Assembly (NCBI GenBank): GCA_019246455.1
Contig: JAFAQJ010000461.1
Span: 1-12,309, forward strand
Direction of reading: 5' to 3'
Length of the DNA: 12,309 nucleotides
DNA from: Pseudolabrys sp.
Lineage (GTDB): Bacteria > Pseudomonadota > Alphaproteobacteria > Rhizobiales > Xanthobacteraceae
The position numbers and the translations under genes were made by a program. Positions 7,264 through 12,309 of this stretch are shown in pieces; position 1 is the stretch's first letter; the number at the start of each line of letters is the position of its first letter. The notes beneath the pieces are model-generated. The model had not been told where the DNA came from. It ran no database searches and was given only the letters and a program-made list of their open reading frames with translations.

Positions 7264-8667
7264 TCAGTGCCAGTCGCGCACGTCGACGAAGTGGCCGGCG
7301 ATCGCCGCCGCCGCTGCCATGGCCGGCGATACGAGGTGCGTGCGGCCCTTGTAGCCTTGCCGGCCTTCGAAGTTACGGTTCGAGGTCGAGGCGCAACGCT
7401 CGCCCGGCTTGAGCTTGTCGGGATTCATCGCGAGGCACATCGAACAACCCGGCTCGCGCCAGTCGAAGCCTGCAGCCTTGAAGATCTTGTCCAGACCTTC
7501 GGCCTCGGCCTGCTCCTTCACGAGACCGGAGCCGGGCACGATCATCGCATTGACGCTCGCGCTAACCGTCTTGCCCTGCGCGACGCGTGCGACTTCGCGC
7601 AAGTCCTCGATGCGCGCGTTGGTGCATGAGCCGATAAAAACCCGGTCGAGCTTAATGTCGGTTATTTTCTCGCCACCCTTAAGGCCCATGTAGTCGAGCG
7701 AGCGTTCGGCGGCGGCGCGTTTCTTTTCATCGGCAATTTCCGACGGCACCGGCACGCGGCCGGTGATCGAGGCAACCTGCTCTGGGCTGGTGCCCCACGT
7801 CACGATCGGCGGCAGTTTTGCCGCGTCGAGCTTAATCTCGCGATCGAAACGTGCGCCGTCGTCGGAGTGCAGCGTTTCCCAGTATTTCATCGCCGCGTCC
7901 CATTGCGCACCTTTTGGGGTCATCGGGCGGCCTTTGAGATACTCAAAGGCCTTTTCGTCGGCGGCGATGAAACCGGCTTTGGCGCCGCCTTCGACCGACA
8001 TGTTGCAGACCGTCATGCGACCTTCCATGGTCAGCGCGCGGATCGCTTCGCCGGCATATTCCAACGCGTAGCCGGTGCCGCCGGCGGTGCCGATTTCGCC
8101 GATGATGGCCAGGATGATGTCCTTGGCGGTGACGCCGGCCGGCAACTTGCCGTCGACCACCGCGCGCATGTTCTTTGACTTCGTCTGGATCAGCGTTTGC
8201 GTCGCCAGCACATGCTCGACTTCCGACGTGCCGATGCCGTAAGCGAGCGCGCCGAATGCGCCGTGAGTCGCCGTGTGGCTGTCACCGCACACGATCGTGG
8301 TGCCGGGCAGGGTGAAGCCCTGCTCGGGGCCGATGATGTGGACGATGCCCTGGCGGCGGTCGAACTCGTCGAAATACTGAATGCCGAAATCTTTGACATT
8401 CTTTGCCATCGTCGCGATCTGCTCGGCCGACTCCGGATCGGGATTCGGCAGCTTGCGGTCCGTGGTCGGCACATTGTGATCGACAACGGCGAGCGTCTTC
8501 TCGGGCGCGTGCACTTTGCGACCGGCCTCGCGCAGGCCCTCGAAGGCTTGCGGCGACGTTACCTCATGGACGAGGTGGCGATCGATGTAGAGCAGGCAGG
8601 TGCCATCCGGTTGTTCGTCGACGACGTGGTCGTCCCAAATTTTGTCGTAGAGCGTGCGTGGTTTCAT
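7264..8667 (-). CDS. leuC: 3-isopropylmalate dehydratase large subunit
   Basis: The aconitase-family subunit carrying the [4Fe-4S] cluster of isopropylmalate isomerase; it works with LeuD in leucine synthesis. The 467-residue length is normal. Cluster ligands are C348 (GSCTNAR) and C408 and C411 ([10 protein letters not shown]). Other signatures are [12 protein letters not shown] at the N terminus, [24 protein letters not shown] and [17 protein letters not shown] use the ATG at 8667 ([11 protein letters not shown]), matching the family N terminus, with a weak GAGTG upstream; a GTG at 8676 would add three residues. The gene ends at a hairpin terminator shared with the convergent secreted-protein operon. 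The rplS terminator lies upstream, so leuC should have its own promoter in 8668-8845, where there is a structured leader. Confidence 0.97.
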   Translation of the reverse strand: MKPRTLYDKIWDDHVVDEQPDGTCLLYIDRHLVHEVTSPQAFEGLREAGRKVHAPEKTLAVVDHNVPTTDRKLPNPDPESAEQIATMAKNVKDFGIQYFDEFDRRQGIVHIIGPEQGFTLPGTTIVCGDSHTATHGAFGALAYGIGTSEVEHVLATQTLIQTKSKNMRAVVDGKLPAGVTAKDIILAIIGEIGTAGGTGYALEYAGEAIRALTMEGRMTVCNMSVEGGAKAGFIAADEKAFEYLKGRPMTPKGAQWDAAMKYWETLHSDDGARFDREIKLDAAKLPPIVTWGTSPEQVASITGRVPVPSEIADEKKRAAAERSLDYMGLKGGEKITDIKLDRVFIGSCTNARIEDLREVARVAQGKTVSASVNAMIVPGSGLVKEQAEAEGLDKIFKAAGFDWREPGCSMCLAMNPDKLKPGERCASTSNRNFEGRQGYKGRTHLVSPAMAAAAAIAGHFVDVRDWH

Positions 8668-8682
8668 GACTGTCACTCGTAT

Positions 8683-8803
8683 GGTTCAGCGTGAAGAGCG
8701 GAGCGCAAAGGAAAGCGCTCACAGGCCCATCTGCACGGCGGCGAGCCGGCCGAAAAAACGGCCCGGCAGCCGTTTGTGATCCCCGAGCACTATGCGCTGA
8801 ACC
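8683..8803 (-). ncRNA. Candidate structured 5' leader of leuC (possible cis-regulatory RNA)
   Basis: On the minus strand a 9-bp perfect long-range stem, GGTTCAGCG (8803-8795) with CGCTGAACC (8691-8683), encloses about 103 bases. Inside are a 7-bp hairpin AAACGGC/GCCGTTT (8775-8756, loop of 6) followed by a T run to 8753, and a competing 5-bp hairpin GGCCG/CGGCC (8763-8748, loop TTTTTT). They share 8759-8762, so both cannot form at once. A third perfect 6-bp hairpin GAGCGC/GCGCTC lies at 8720-8701. The closing stem ends 15 bases before the leuC ATG. The arrangement resembles an attenuator or riboswitch, but I recognise no known class, and the pairing is judged by eye only. Confidence 0.4.
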
Positions 8804-8814
8804 TTGGAAGTCAT
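8719..8814 (-). CDS. Candidate 31-codon upstream ORF in the leuC leader
   Basis: ATG (8814) to TGA (8719-8721), 31 codons, spanning the inner hairpins of the leuC leader; it ends 51 bases before leuC. The peptide is basic, with four leucines but no run of leucine codons, so it is not a classical leucine attenuator peptide. About three quarters of its codons end in G or C. There is no ribosome binding site, but a TATATA (8827-8822) ends 7 bases before the ATG. If that is a -10 box, the transcript would begin at or next to the ATG and the ORF would be leaderless. No matching -35 at 16-18 bases was found. It could be chance. Confidence 0.25.
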   Translation of the reverse strand: MTSKVQRIVLGDHKRLPGRFFGRLAAVQMGL

Positions 8815-8845
8815 AGAAATCTATATAGCCGGTCGAGCGAGCAGC

Positions 8846-8868
8846 AAAAAGGGGCCACACAGGCCCCT
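8846..8868 (-). terminator. Rho-independent terminator of the ffh-rplS cluster
   Basis: On the minus strand, AGGGGCC (8868-8862) and GGCCCCT (8856-8850) pair over 7 bp around a 5-base loop, followed by a T run (TTTTT, 8850-8846). It lies 28 bases after the rplS stop and separates this cluster from leuC on the same strand. Confidence 0.88.
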
Positions 8869-8895
8869 CGATGCATCGCAGAGATGCGCCGTCGC

Positions 8896-9417
8896 TTATT
8901 TCTTGGCGGCTTCTTTCTTGGCCGGCGTTTCTTTCTTGGGAGCGGCAGCCTTTTCCTTTTTCGGCGCGGCGGCCTTCTTTTCAGCCGGTGCAGCCTCGCC
9001 CTCGACCTTGAGCTTGGTATCGTGAGCGGCCGCAGCAGCGGCGGCGTCTTCGGCCGCGAAACCTTCACGTTCGCTGATGCGCGCCGACTTACCGCGCAGG
9101 TTGCGCAGGTAGTAAAGTTTCGCGCGGCGCACCTTGCCGTGGCGCAGCACCTGGATCGAGTCGATCATCGGTGAGTAAAGCGGGAACACGCGCTCAACGC
9201 CTTCGCCATATGAGATCTTACGCACGGTGAAGCTCTCATTGAGCCCCGAGCCGGAGCGGCCGATGCACACGCCTTCATAGCCCTGAATACGGGTGCGCTC
9301 GCCTTCGACGACCTTGACGTTGACCAGCACCGTATCGCCAGGCTCGAAGTCCGGGATCGTCTTGCCTTTGGACAGCTTGTCCATCTGCTCTTTTTCGAGC
9401 TGGGCAATGAGGTTCAT
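8896..9417 (-). CDS. rplS: Ribosomal protein L19 with Lys/Ala/Pro-rich C-terminal extension
   Basis: L19 of the 50S subunit, located at the interface with 30S. Residues 1-120 are a complete L19: [54 protein letters not shown] and the basic [19 protein letters not shown]. Residues 121-173 are a low-complexity tail, first Ala-rich and then with two AAAPKKE copies (149-155 and 157-163), ending in KEAAKK. The usual protein is about 115-130 residues, so the tail is extra but of a kind seen in alphaproteobacterial L19. The ATG at 9417 has GGAGA several bases upstream. It is separated from trmD by 94 bases, longer than the other gaps in the cluster, so an internal promoter is possible. A strong terminator follows. 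Confidence 0.97.
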   Translation of the reverse strand: MNLIAQLEKEQMDKLSKGKTIPDFEPGDTVLVNVKVVEGERTRIQGYEGVCIGRSGSGLNESFTVRKISYGEGVERVFPLYSPMIDSIQVLRHGKVRRAKLYYLRNLRGKSARISEREGFAAEDAAAAAAAHDTKLKVEGEAAPAEKKAAAPKKEKAAAPKKETPAKKEAAKK

Positions 9418-9511
9418 AGCGAAATCTCCAGCGGCGGCGCCAATCGTCCGGCGCGCGGAACATTATGGCTGAATGGGTTGGGCGGGCTTGTATATCAAGC
9501 GGTTGCGCTTG

Positions 9512-10228
9512 TCACCCCTCCGGCAAAGGCGGTTTTTGGCCGGTTTTGTCGCAATAGGCCGCCCAGACGTCCGGACGGCGTTCGCGGGTCAACGCCTTGG
9601 ACCGTTCCATCCGCCATTGGCTCACCTTGGCGTGGTCGCCCGAGGTCAGAACCTCCGGGATCGGCCGGCCCTCGAATTCGGCCGGGCGGGTGTATTGCGG
9701 GTACTCCAAGAGACCGTCCGAGAAACTCTCCTCCGCGCCCGAGGCTTCCTTGCCCATGACGCCGGGGATGAGCCGCACGCAGGCATCGATCAGCGCCATC
9801 GCCGCAGGCTCGCCGCCGGACAGGACAAAATCGCCGAGCGAAATCTCCTCGAGCTGACGGGCCTCGATCACGCGCTCGTCGACACCCTCGAACCGCCCGC
9901 ACAGGATGATGGCGCCAGGGCCCCCGGCAAGTTCCCGCACCCGGGGCTGCGTTAGCGGTGTGCCGCGTGCGCTCATCAGGAGGCGCGGGCGGCCATCGGC
10001 CGGAACACTATCGAGCGCCCGCGCCAGGACGTCCGGTTTCATCACCATACCGGGGCCGCCGCCCGCGGGCGTATCGTCGACGGTGCGATGCTTGTCGGTC
10101 GCGAAATCGCGAATGTCGATCGCATCGAGCGACCACAGCTTCGATGCCAGCGCCTTGCCCGCGAGACTTGCGCCGAGCGGGCCTGGAAACATCTCCGGGA
10201 AAATCGTGAGGACGCTCGCCCGCCACAT
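9512..10228 (-). CDS. trmD: tRNA (guanine-37-N1)-methyltransferase
   Basis: Transfers methyl from SAM to N1 of G37 next to the anticodon, preventing +1 frameshifts; a SPOUT dimer with a trefoil knot. Signatures are [13 protein letters not shown] near the start, [12 protein letters not shown] (51-62), the knot segments [12 protein letters not shown] (109-120) and [19 protein letters not shown] (131-149), then [10 protein letters not shown], and [15 protein letters not shown], in which D171 matches the catalytic aspartate. The start is uncertain. The ATG at 10228 (MWRASVL) gives the usual family N terminus and lies one base after the rimM stop (TGACATG), suiting termination-reinitiation. In-frame ATGs at 10249 and 10252 sit inside the end of rimM, with GAGG just upstream, and would add 7-8 residues. 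The C terminus carries a short Pro-rich end after the conserved domain. Confidence 0.96.
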   Translation of the reverse strand: MWRASVLTIFPEMFPGPLGASLAGKALASKLWSLDAIDIRDFATDKHRTVDDTPAGGGPGMVMKPDVLARALDSVPADGRPRLLMSARGTPLTQPRVRELAGGPGAIILCGRFEGVDERVIEARQLEEISLGDFVLSGGEPAAMALIDACVRLIPGVMGKEASGAEESFSDGLLEYPQYTRPAEFEGRPIPEVLTSGDHAKVSQWRMERSKALTRERRPDVWAAYCDKTGQKPPLPEG

Positions 10229-10229
10229 G

Positions 10230-10772
10230 TCAGTCGTCCCGGTCTTCATCATCGGCCTCGCCGCGAACTTCGCTCACCGCGGGTGGCACGACCACAATCT
10301 GCTTCTTGTCGAGGTCGATCTCCGGCACGGTATTCTCGTCGAACGGGAACATCACCGGATTGCCGACGCCGAGCGGCATGATCTCGATGATGTCGCCGGC
10401 ACCGAAATTATGCAGCGCGTGCACCGTCCCGATCTGCGCGCCGGCTCTGTCGACGGCGTCGAGGCCGATCAGGTCTGAGTGATAATACGTGCCGGCGTCC
10501 TCGATCTTCGGAAGCCGGTCGCGCGGAACGTAGAGATCGATGTTGGTCAGCTTCTCGGCGGCGTCGCGATCCGCGACACCCTTGAAGCGCGCGACTAGAT
10601 GATCCTTGGCCGCGCGCACTGCTTCGATCTCGAACGTTCGCTTGCCATCCTCCGATTGCAGCGGCCCATACTCGGCGACCGCCATCGGTTGTTCGGTGAA
10701 TGGCCACAGCTTCACCTCGCCGCGCACACCGTGCGGCGCGCCGATCCTAGCGACGCAGACGCGGGCAGCCAC
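10230..10772 (-). CDS. rimM: 16S rRNA processing protein RimM
   Basis: A ribosome maturation factor that binds S19 and helps assemble the 30S head. In 180 residues it shows the N-terminal RimM domain ([20 protein letters not shown], near residues 8-27) and a C-terminal PRC-barrel beginning about [12 protein letters not shown] (97-108) and running through [11 protein letters not shown] to VMFPF. The tail is acidic (EADDEDRDD). The start is a GTG at 10772, chosen because [11 protein letters not shown] matches the family N terminus; no good ribosome binding site is visible, and the gene follows the rpsP stop by only 12 bases, so translation is probably coupled. The stop TGA is one base before the preferred trmD start. 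The acidic tail contrasts with the basic tails of the neighbouring ribosomal proteins. Confidence 0.95.
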   Translation of the reverse strand: MAARVCVARIGAPHGVRGEVKLWPFTEQPMAVAEYGPLQSEDGKRTFEIEAVRAAKDHLVARFKGVADRDAAEKLTNIDLYVPRDRLPKIEDAGTYYHSDLIGLDAVDRAGAQIGTVHALHNFGAGDIIEIMPLGVGNPVMFPFDENTVPEIDLDKKQIVVVPPAVSEVRGEADDEDRDD

Positions 10773-10784
10773 GGCGAAGCGTTA

Positions 10785-11207
10785 TCAGCTCGCCGGCGCG
10801 GCTTCAGCCGGCTTCTCGGCAGGCTTCTTGTCGCCGCCCGTCGCCGGAGCAGCGCCCCCGGCAGGCGCTGCGCCCGCCGCGGCCTTTTCGGCTTCGGCCT
10901 TGGCCTTGCGTTCCTTGCGCGGGATCGCCTTCTCGGGATTGTTGCGCTTCGGACGCTTGGCGACGCCGGCGGCGTCGAGGAAACGCAGCACGCGATCGGA
11001 CGGTTGCGCGCCCTTCTTCATCCAAGCCTGCACCTTTTCGAGATTCCAGACCAGACGATCCGTCTTGTCCTTCGGCAGCAGCGGGTTGAAGTGGCCGAGC
11101 CGCTCGATGAAGCGGCCGTCGCGCGGCGCACGCTTGTCGGCAACGACGATGTGATAGACCGGCCGTTTTTTCGTTCCGGCGCGGGCCATACGGATCACGA
11201 GAGACAT
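10785..11207 (-). CDS. rpsP: Ribosomal protein S16 with low-complexity C-terminal extension
   Basis: S16 of the 30S subunit, needed for assembly of the 5' domain. The core at 1-82 is complete: [26 protein letters not shown]-type N terminus, [15 protein letters not shown] (29-43) and [13 protein letters not shown] (70-82). Residues 83-100 are basic and 101-140 are a tail rich in Ala, Lys, Gly and Pro; typical S16 is about 80-110 residues. The ATG at 11207 has AAAGGA a few bases upstream at good spacing. It lies 37 bases downstream of the ffh stop and 12 bases upstream of rimM, as in the widespread ffh-rpsP-rimM-trmD-rplS order. Confidence 0.97.
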   Translation of the reverse strand: MSLVIRMARAGTKKRPVYHIVVADKRAPRDGRFIERLGHFNPLLPKDKTDRLVWNLEKVQAWMKKGAQPSDRVLRFLDAAGVAKRPKRNNPEKAIPRKERKAKAEAEKAAAGAAPAGGAAPATGGDKKPAEKPAEAAPAS

Positions 11208-11244
11208 TGCAGTTTTCCTTTCTCAATCAAATTCGTTGGGTTGA

Positions 11245-12309
11245 TTACTTTTTCTTTCCGAGACCGGGAGGGAGTCCTCCCGGCAATCCTGGAAATTTTC
11301 CGCCGAGGCCCGGCAGACTGGGCGCACCTGGGAAATTCGGCGGCAGCTTCGGCAAGCCGCCTCCGCCGGGGAGACCCGACTTCTGCGCTTGCTCGGCGAG
11401 CTTTTGCATTTCTTCCTGCGAAGGCATTCCGCCGCCGAAGCCCATCATATTGGCGAGGCCGGCCATCGGGCCGCGCTTGGCGCCGCCCATCGCCTTCATC
11501 ATGTCGGCCATGCCGCGGTGCATTTTCAGGAGCTTGTTGATGGCTTCTGGCGTGGTGCCGGAGCCGGTGGCAATTCGCTTCTTGCGCGAGGCTTTGAGGA
11601 CATCGGGATTCTTGCGCTCCTGCGGCGTCATCGAGTCAATGATCGCGATCTGGCGCTTGAGCAATGAGTCATCCATGCCCGCATTGGCGAGCTGGTTCTT
11701 CATCTTGGCGACGCCGGGCATCATGCTCATTAGGCCGCCGAGGCCGCCCATCGCCTGCATCTGCCCCAATTGCTCCTTGAGGTCGCTCAGGTCGAACTGA
11801 CCCTTGCGCATCTTTTCGGCGGCGCGGGCGGCTTTCTCGGCATCGATATTGGCGGCAGCCTTCTCGACCAGCGAGACGATGTCCCCCATGCCGAGGATGC
11901 GGCCGGCGATGCGCGCCGGATCGAACTCCTCAAGCGCATCGAGCTTTTCGCCGGTGCCGATCAGCTTGATCGGCTTGCCGGTGACGGCGCGCATCGACAG
12001 CGCCGCGCCACCGCGGCCATCGCCGTCGACGCGGGTCAGGACGATGCCGGTCAGCCCGACGCGCTCGTTGAACGAACGCGCCAGATTGACGGCGTCCTGG
12101 CCGGTCAGCGCGTCGGCGACCAGCAGCACTTCGTGCGGATTGGCGACCCGCTTGATCTCGGCCGCCTCGTTCATCATCTCGTCGTCGAGCGTGGTGCGGC
12201 CAGCGGTGTCGAGCAGCACGATGTCGTAGCCGCCGAGGCGGGCCGCTTGCAGCGCGCGTTGCGCGATCTGCGGCGGCGTCTGGCCCGCGACGACCGGCAG
12301 CGTGTCGAT
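11245..12309 (-). CDS. ffh: Signal recognition particle protein Ffh, C-terminal part (5' end outside window)
   Basis: The SRP54-type GTPase that binds 4.5S RNA and the signal sequences of membrane proteins and delivers ribosomes to FtsY. The frame is open to the window edge, giving 354 residues; roughly a third of the protein (N domain and first GTPase motifs) is missing. Visible are LPVVAGQTPPQIAQRAL, the G3 motif VLLDTAGRTT, VADALTGQDAVNLARSF, the G4 region LTRVDGDGRGGAALSM, and GTGEKLDALEEF. The methionine-rich M domain follows, with the RNA-binding segment SRKKRIATGSGT. The last 60 or so residues after MMGFGGGMPSQEEMQKLAEQ are a Gly/Pro/Leu tail (repeats such as LPGGGGLPKLPP and FPGLPGGLPPG) ending in KKK, longer than in E. 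coli Ffh. The stop TAA is 37 bases before rpsP. Confidence 0.97.
   Translation of the reverse strand: MDTLPVVAGQTPPQIAQRALQAARLGGYDIVLLDTAGRTTLDDEMMNEAAEIKRVANPHEVLLVADALTGQDAVNLARSFNERVGLTGIVLTRVDGDGRGGAALSMRAVTGKPIKLIGTGEKLDALEEFDPARIAGRILGMGDIVSLVEKAAANIDAEKAARAAEKMRKGQFDLSDLKEQLGQMQAMGGLGGLMSMMPGVAKMKNQLANAGMDDSLLKRQIAIIDSMTPQERKNPDVLKASRKKRIATGSGTTPEAINKLLKMHRGMADMMKAMGGAKRGPMAGLANMMGFGGGMPSQEEMQKLAEQAQKSGLPGGGGLPKLPPNFPGAPSLPGLGGKFPGLPGGLPPGLGKKK

Noticed and set aside
8719-8814. Classical leucine attenuator peptide for leuC
   Set aside because: The ORF has only four scattered leucine codons and no consecutive run, so the usual ribosome-stalling mechanism is not supported. It is kept only as a candidate uORF.
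9486-9500. Hairpin GCTTG-TATAT-CAAGC between trmD and rplS
   Set aside because: Only 5 bp, with no T run on the minus strand, so it is not a convincing terminator or leader element.
1-12309. Defence system, prophage, transposon, CRISPR or integrated element
   Set aside because: No transposase, integrase, nuclease, toxin-antitoxin or repeat-spacer pattern was seen, and gene content is conserved metabolism and translation throughout.

Overview
The window looks like chromosomal housekeeping DNA from a GC-rich alphaproteobacterium, most likely of the order Hyphomicrobiales (Bradyrhizobium/Rhodopseudomonas-like). The evidence is the gene order ffh-rpsP-rimM-trmD-rplS-leuC, the alphaproteobacterial character of the LeuC, LeuD, TrmD and Asd sequences, the Lys/Ala/Pro-rich tails on L19 and S16, and the GC-rich third codon positions. 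I see no insertion sequence, prophage, CRISPR array, tRNA or rRNA. No taxon below order is claimed.

Layout. At 1-823 (+) is the 3' part of asd (aspartate-semialdehyde dehydrogenase), convergent with a beta-carbonic anhydrase at 827-1498 (-). Divergent from the latter, a CitE/HpcH-type CoA-ester lyase (1603-2478, +) is followed after 17 bases by a 14-helix DHA2-type MFS exporter (2496-4082, +). leuD (4079-4684, -) converges on the exporter so tightly that one TTAA supplies both stop codons. Upstream of leuD on the same strand are a DAO-family FAD oxidoreductase (4740-6104) and a minimal zincin metalloprotease (6101-6556), joined by an ATGA overlap. Two small secreted proteins (6648-6920 and 6941-7192, +) diverge from that pair and end at a strong hairpin terminator. 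leuC (7264-8667, -) reads into the same terminator from the other side. Between leuC and rplS lie the rplS terminator and a leuC leader with several mutually compatible or competing stems. The rest is the translation/secretion cluster on the minus strand: ffh (5' end outside the window), rpsP, rimM, trmD, rplS.

How the genes fit together. LeuC and LeuD are the two subunits of isopropylmalate isomerase but are encoded about 2.6 kb apart with unrelated genes between. asd and the leu genes are amino-acid biosynthesis. The ffh-rplS cluster makes the SRP GTPase, two ribosomal proteins, a 16S maturation factor and the tRNA m1G37 methyltransferase.

Most of the window is conventional. The item most worth a second look is the leuC leader (about 8683-8814, minus strand). 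It has a 9-bp closing stem, two mutually exclusive inner hairpins (one terminator-like with a T run), a third hairpin and a 31-codon reading frame. It could be an undescribed cis-regulatory RNA. The second tier is the translationally coupled zincin/FAD-oxidoreductase pair and the pair of small secreted proteins with internal repeats.
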